A stretch of 64,000 nucleotides of DNA from Cohnella herbarum (GTDB lineage Bacteria > Bacillota > Bacilli > Paenibacillales > Paenibacillaceae). The stretch covers positions 3,746,501-3,810,500 of the forward strand of contig NZ_CP051680.1 of NCBI RefSeq assembly GCF_012849095.1. The letters run 5' to 3'. The notes under the pieces were generated by a model. That model searched no databases. It was not told where the DNA came from and saw only the letters and a list, made by a program, of their open reading frames with translations. This document shows positions 60,008-64,000 of this stretch, one piece after another; within the stretch, counting starts at the first letter, position 1, and each line of letters starts with the position of its first letter. A program made the position numbers and the translations under genes.

Positions 60008-61387
60008 TTAAACAGATTCAACGAACAGGCGGAATCCGTGCGCATACGGAGCCATTTTACCCTGTCCGGTCTCGGACGGGGGCAGACTAACCGTTAGCCC
60101 CCGATCCACGACATCAAAGGGAAGCGGTTCGTTCGTTCCCATCAACTCGACCCGGCTTACCGGACCGCGATACGGCACCGTAATATGTTCAGGTACCCGT
60201 TCCTTCCCGTCTCTGTAGAGACGGTAGACGTATACCTGATCCTCCCTCCGCGTAAATGCGCACTCGTCCGCGAAATACGGCTCGCAAACGCGGGTCCGAT
60301 AGATGCCCTCGGCATGAACGGCAAGCCATGCGCCCAATTCCCTGATCCGTTCCGCCGCCTGGCGCGGCAGCCTTCCGTCCGGCTGCGGAGCGACGTTCAG
60401 CGCCAGATTACCGCCCTTCGCCACGACTTCAAGCAGCAGCATCACGATGTCGCGCGTCGGCTTGTAACGCTCGTCGAAGCGATAGGAGAAAGCGTCTCCG
60501 ATCGTGATGCAGCTCTCCCACGGGACGAATAACGGAGCTTCGGGTACCGTCTGTTCGGGGGTCACGTAATTCTCGTAAAGGCCGCCGACGGTCCGGTCGA
60601 CCGCCAGAAGCCACGGCTGAGTCTTCCGCGCGCGTTCCACCGCTTCCCCAAGCCGGATGTCTTGCCCTTCCTCGCGGCGAACCCAGCCGGCATCCAGCCA
60701 TAACGCATCGATTCGCCCGTAACGGGTCATTAGCTCGTCGATCTGCGCATGGGTGAAAGCCACAAATCGTTCCCATGCGCCGGGATCTTCTTGCGGATCG
60801 TAATTCGGTCCTCTTCGGCTGCCTCCCGCGATCCCCGGCTTCCAATAATCCGGCGTATGCCAGTCCGCTTTGGAGTAATAAGCCGCAATGGCCATTCCTT
60901 TCTCCCGGAAAGCGTCGAACAGGTGCTTGCACGCATCGGCGTAACGGTGGGAACGGAACGGACAATCCGGCCCCGTTATCCGGTAGTCCGTCGTGTCGGT
61001 ATCCCACATGCAGAAGCCGTCATGGTGCTTCGTCGTAAAAACGAAATACTTGAAGCCGCCTTCGGCCGCCAAATCCGCCCATACTCGAGGTTCGAAGCGC
61101 ACCGGATTAAACGAATGGTTCAGTCCGAAATAGTGCCGCTTCAATTCCTCTCCGTCAACGCCCCATTCGATCTCGCTTCTGGACCACGCCGCGTCTTCGT
61201 CGCTGAGCGCCCAAGATTCCACTACCCCGATCTGTGAATACGGCCCCCAGTGCATCATCAGCCCAAGCTTCTGGTCCTGAAACCACTCGAGCCGTTCCAG
61301 CAGCAGCGGATCGTCCGGCCATATCCATTCCTTGCCGCCGCTGTAGCCATGAACCCCCTCGTGCACGATCTGCTTTCGTTCCGTCAT
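60008..61387 (-). CDS. GH29 alpha-L-fucosidase
   Basis: 459 residues. Features of GH29: GLMMHWGPYSQIG near the N terminus, the FTTKHHDGF block (118-125), and the catalytic nucleophile Asp232 in ALWLDAGW. It hydrolyses terminal alpha-L-fucose. No signal peptide is present, so it is probably cytoplasmic. The ATG has GAAGGAG upstream and overlaps the stop of the preceding large protein gene by 4 nt, so both are coexpressed. The upstream partner is a secreted carbohydrate-binding protein, suggesting use of fucosylated glycans. GH29 also includes enzymes with other specificities, and the acid/base was not located. Confidence 0.88.
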   Translation of the reverse strand: MTERKQIVHEGVHGYSGGKEWIWPDDPLLLERLEWFQDQKLGLMMHWGPYSQIGVVESWALSDEDAAWSRSEIEWGVDGEELKRHYFGLNHSFNPVRFEPRVWADLAAEGGFKYFVFTTKHHDGFCMWDTDTTDYRITGPDCPFRSHRYADACKHLFDAFREKGMAIAAYYSKADWHTPDYWKPGIAGGSRRGPNYDPQEDPGAWERFVAFTHAQIDELMTRYGRIDALWLDAGWVRREEGQDIRLGEAVERARKTQPWLLAVDRTVGGLYENYVTPEQTVPEAPLFVPWESCITIGDAFSYRFDERYKPTRDIVMLLLEVVAKGGNLALNVAPQPDGRLPRQAAERIRELGAWLAVHAEGIYRTRVCEPYFADECAFTRREDQVYVYRLYRDGKERVPEHITVPYRGPVSRVELMGTNEPLPFDVVDRGLTVSLPPSETGQGKMAPYAHGFRLFVESV

Positions 61388-64000
61388 GGAATCGCTCCTT
61401 CGCTCTCTGCTATCGTATCCAGCCAGATTTGCCGGATTCGTTCGTCCCCGAGCGCTTCGGGGTACAGCCTCAGTTCGTCGATCGCGCCGTGGAAGCCCTC
61501 AGAAACATTGCCGTCCGGACCGTTCTGCGCTCCGATCCGGAAGGCATTCGGGTTGTCCAGTTGGTTCTGGATGGGGTCGACCGTCTTGCTGAGAACGCGA
61601 GTCCCGTTAATGTACAACCGGAATTCATTTCCTTCCCGGGCCGCGGCGACATGCGTCCATTGTCCGGGCGGAATGGACCCGGCATCCGTATTGAACGGCC
61701 ACATCCCGTGCCCTTGGCCTTGCGCGTCGCTGACGAGGAAATACATCCGACCGTTGGAAATCCACCAGTTAAACATATTTTCCTGGCTACCGCTCGTTCC
61801 TTGGCCCAAAATATGATGGTTATACGTATCCGACTCCGGCTTGATCCAGGCCGTAAAGGCGAAGTCCGTCTTGGCGATCGGAGGGATTCGGATCGAATTG
61901 CCGTAGAACAGCAGCGCTTTGCCGACTTTCCCGTCCACCCAGACCGGCGTGCCTTCGATATCGTAGTTCAAGCCGCCGTTCGCTTCTCTCGTACGGGTGC
62001 CTTGCCCTTCGTCGAACGGATAATATTGTCCCAACTCCTCCACGACCGCGCTGACGGTTGCCTCAAAACCGGAATAGGAAGCGGTAATGGATACCGGTCC
62101 TGTATGACCCGTGAACGTAACGACCCCTTCGGCGACGGTTGCGATATCGGGATCGGATGTCGACCAATGCGCATGGGCGGCTCTCGCCTTGAACCCGTCG
62201 GCGTAAGTCGCTACCGCCGTCAATGAGACCGGAATCGCGCTGTAAGCCAGCGTCTCCGGTATTGCGATGCCGACCAGTTCGCGCTCAATCGGGCCGCTCG
62301 GACGCACCGGCAAGTACTGCTCGGGGTTTTTGCCGCCGCCGATGCCGCCGCCCCATTCGATCCAGCCTCTCCGTCCTTCGCCGTCATCGTCGTTGACCAA
62401 CAGCGAGAACGCAAACGCGCCGTCGGTCGGCGCGATCGGAGCCAGCTCCACCCAAGGAAGCGCAAGCTCGTAGCGGGTCTCGCTTCGGACTTCATTCCGG
62501 ACGACCGATAAAGGGGCGTTGGCGACGAGCCCCGCCGGTTGGCCGATTCCCGTCCAGCGATACAACTGCGGCCCCTCGGGCGTCAGCGCCATGCCGAATT
62601 CATGCCAATCTCCGCTATCCCCGGGCATGCCCGGCGAGAGGGCGAACTGGATGGAATCCCCGAGCCAGATTTGGCCTTGAGACTGGTTTTGCGAGAACCG
62701 ATTATCGCTGATCGCCGCCGCGATATATAGATGCTCCTCATCCCATGTGACCCGAACGTCTCCGCCAAGATCCCGTGCGCCTCCGTAGCCGGGGATCTCG
62801 ATTCGTCCTTGGCGAGGCAGTTCTATGCCCGGTATCGGCGTCAAGTCGTCCGGTTCTCCATCAACGACGAGACTTTGACGTGCTAAAGACGTGACGGCGA
62901 TAATGCTCCCTTCATATTGCAACGTCAAGCCGCCTGCAGCGCGAAGAGCAAGCGTAACCGGATAACGCTGAGACGGCTCCAGACCGGAAAGCGGCAAGTC
63001 GATCGTCAGTTCGGCCCCTGCCGCGATCTCGGCATTCGGCCTCTCGGTTCCCTCCGCGCCGCCGATCGCCCACGCGAGCTCCTCTACCGTTCTCGCGCGG
63101 TCGGATTCATTACGAACGGTCACCCGCAACATCTCCGACTCCGCGACCGCTAGATGCCTAGCCTGCATCCATAGCGGCTCCTTCACGGCAAGGTCCTTCG
63201 TCAGCCGGGCAACCGGCTTGCCTCCATCGAGGATCTCCCCGATCACGCGGTAGTTGCCGGCCGTCTCGAAGCCTGGAACCGATAAGGCGATTTCAACCGT
63301 TTGACCCGGCGCGACCCGAACCGGAACCGTTCGGTCGCCGAGAACGAACTGCGCGTCGATACGGGCGCGCGGAGCGGCCGTATTGTCGACTTTAAGCCTG
63401 AGCGGCAGCTCGTCGTTACGATACGCGTCTCCTCCGAGCAACGAATATTTTCCGCCCGGTTTTAGGTCTTTGACGTTACCGGTCAGCTTCAACGCGTCTG
63501 GCGAGATCGTGAGATAGATCAGGTTGCCCTGACCCGGATAATAGGTTTTCGACAGCCCTTCCGCGTCGGAGACCGTGATCGGCTTATTCGCTTTCACCGT
63601 GGCCGTCGTCGGTTCAGCCGACCGAACGAGTCGGGTTTCCGTCCTGCCCTCGTTGATCACGTAGCTGAGAATTCCTCCACCTACGTTCTCGTCCGGCATG
63701 CCCGAACCGTTGTAAGCGCCGCGATTCGGGGTCGCCGATGCGGACACGGCGTTGCCCCAATAATCCTGGCCTCCGTTACCCGCTATCGACGTACCGCTGC
63801 CAAGCGACGGCGAACCCCCCGCCAGCTTGTAGCCGTCGGTCGTCTTTCGGCCGATGCCCCCGAAGCCCGGAGCGACCAGACCCGGATCCGTCGTCAGCTT
63901 GTTCGCGTCCGCCGGTTCGCTCGGATCGTGGTTGCCGTAGAACGTATTGGAATCGAACGTGCACGTCGCGTTCCCGCAATAGTACGTCATGTTCGTCCCC
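61384..64000 (-). CDS. Large beta-helix/CBM9/Ig/LamG protein (5' end outside window)
   Basis: At least 870 residues; the frame is open to the right edge, and the Met at 63990 is almost certainly internal because the sequence there is already a right-handed beta-helix C terminus (parallel beta-helix or pectate-lyase-like, followed by GGIGRKTTDGYKLAGGSP). Then come beta-sandwich domains, a CBM9/DOMON-like domain (VDGEPDDLTPI..., VTWDEEHLYIAAAISDN), a Big_2-type Ig domain (ATYADGFKARA, WSTSDPDIATV) and a C-terminal LamG/concanavalin-like domain (YYPFDEGQGTRT, FYGNSIRIPP). This suggests a secreted polysaccharide-binding or -degrading enzyme. It precedes the fucosidase gene with ATGA overlap. Confidence 0.82.
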   Translation of the reverse strand, partial: GTNMTYYCGNATCTFDSNTFYGNHDPSEPADANKLTTDPGLVAPGFGGIGRKTTDGYKLAGGSPSLGSGTSIAGNGGQDYWGNAVSASATPNRGAYNGSGMPDENVGGGILSYVINEGRTETRLVRSAEPTTATVKANKPITVSDAEGLSKTYYPGQGNLIYLTISPDALKLTGNVKDLKPGGKYSLLGGDAYRNDELPLRLKVDNTAAPRARIDAQFVLGDRTVPVRVAPGQTVEIALSVPGFETAGNYRVIGEILDGGKPVARLTKDLAVKEPLWMQARHLAVAESEMLRVTVRNESDRARTVEELAWAIGGAEGTERPNAEIAAGAELTIDLPLSGLEPSQRYPVTLALRAAGGLTLQYEGSIIAVTSLARQSLVVDGEPDDLTPIPGIELPRQGRIEIPGYGGARDLGGDVRVTWDEEHLYIAAAISDNRFSQNQSQGQIWLGDSIQFALSPGMPGDSGDWHEFGMALTPEGPQLYRWTGIGQPAGLVANAPLSVVRNEVRSETRYELALPWVELAPIAPTDGAFAFSLLVNDDDGEGRRGWIEWGGGIGGGKNPEQYLPVRPSGPIERELVGIAIPETLAYSAIPVSLTAVATYADGFKARAAHAHWSTSDPDIATVAEGVVTFTGHTGPVSITASYSGFEATVSAVVEELGQYYPFDEGQGTRTREANGGLNYDIEGTPVWVDGKVGKALLFYGNSIRIPPIAKTDFAFTAWIKPESDTYNHHILGQGTSGSQENMFNWWISNGRMYFLVSDAQGQGHGMWPFNTDAGSIPPGQWTHVAAAREGNEFRLYINGTRVLSKTVDPIQNQLDNPNAFRIGAQNGPDGNVSEGFHGAIDELRLYPEALGDERIRQIWLDTIAESEGAIP

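Noticed and set aside
61234..62226. 330-codon plus-strand frame over the fucosidase/large protein junction
   Set aside because: It is antisense to two overlapping genes with clear domains and has an unnatural Arg/Pro-rich composition.

Overview
The window looks like a chromosomal segment of a Paenibacillaceae bacterium (Paenibacillus or Cohnella type; inferred from gene content, not from a marker gene). Supporting features are a modular GH10 xylanase, three complete very large or mid-size secreted proteins ending in SLH cell-wall anchors, a 7TM-DISM hybrid histidine kinase paired with a SARP/BTAD response regulator, the bacillithiol-type deacetylase pair yojF-bshB2, Gram-positive ribosome binding sites with ATG, GTG and TTG starts, and many intrinsic terminators. 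No rRNA, tRNA, CRISPR array, complete insertion sequence or prophage was recognised.

Layout. 1-4126 (minus): a GH10 xylanase running off the left edge, with a CcpA-type cre box over its promoter. 4599-5432: a metallophosphoesterase-like protein. 5505-6881 (minus): a QorB-like quinone oxidoreductase and its Rrf2 regulator, sharing an operator-like 10-mer. 7061-10598 (plus): a heterodimeric ABC exporter with one degenerate ATP site. 10710-14915 (minus): a two-component system. 15095-29238 (minus): two giant SLH surface proteins, the first with kilobase-scale internal tandem repeats, the second about 2900 residues long. Their upstream regions share one promoter-like motif with identical spacing, and the second is preceded by an MMPL pseudogene fragment and a copy of a 186-bp intergenic repeat. 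29961-33498 (plus): a small unknown gene, a TetR regulator with tandem operators, and an MMPL exporter. 33563-35698 (minus): a class A penicillin-binding protein with a Lys/Asp tail.

35878-46534 (minus) is the most unusual part: eight tightly spaced genes that appear to form a synthase-dependent exopolysaccharide operon. In transcription order they encode a membrane-anchored GH-A-like hydrolase, a HEAT-repeat membrane protein, a processive GT2 synthase, a receiver-domain protein whose phosphoacceptor Asp is Glu, a UDP-sugar 6-dehydrogenase, a GH18-like TIM-barrel protein, GlmM, and a second GH18-like paralogue with a copper-amine-oxidase-type N domain. Together they could make UDP-GlcNAc, oxidise it to a uronic acid, polymerise it and trim the product outside the cell. 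I do not recognise this combination as a characterised system.

46850-50734 (plus): an AraC regulator, then an EamA transporter, a Gfo/Idh/MocA oxidoreductase and a sugar-phosphate isomerase/epimerase. 50851-51558: an AlkD-type DNA glycosylase. 51868-54057: an RCC1-repeat SLH protein. 54275-56467: an acyl-CoA dehydrogenase-like enzyme convergent with yojF-bshB2. 56657-59349: a cupin-XRE regulator convergent with the threonine degradation pair kbl-tdh. 59567-59905: a small membrane protein with an L7/L12-like C-terminal domain. 60008-64000 (minus): a GH29 alpha-L-fucosidase overlapping a large multidomain carbohydrate-binding protein that runs off the right edge. The overall theme is cell-surface polysaccharide handling: secreted hydrolases, S-layer-anchored proteins, polymer synthesis and cell-wall assembly.
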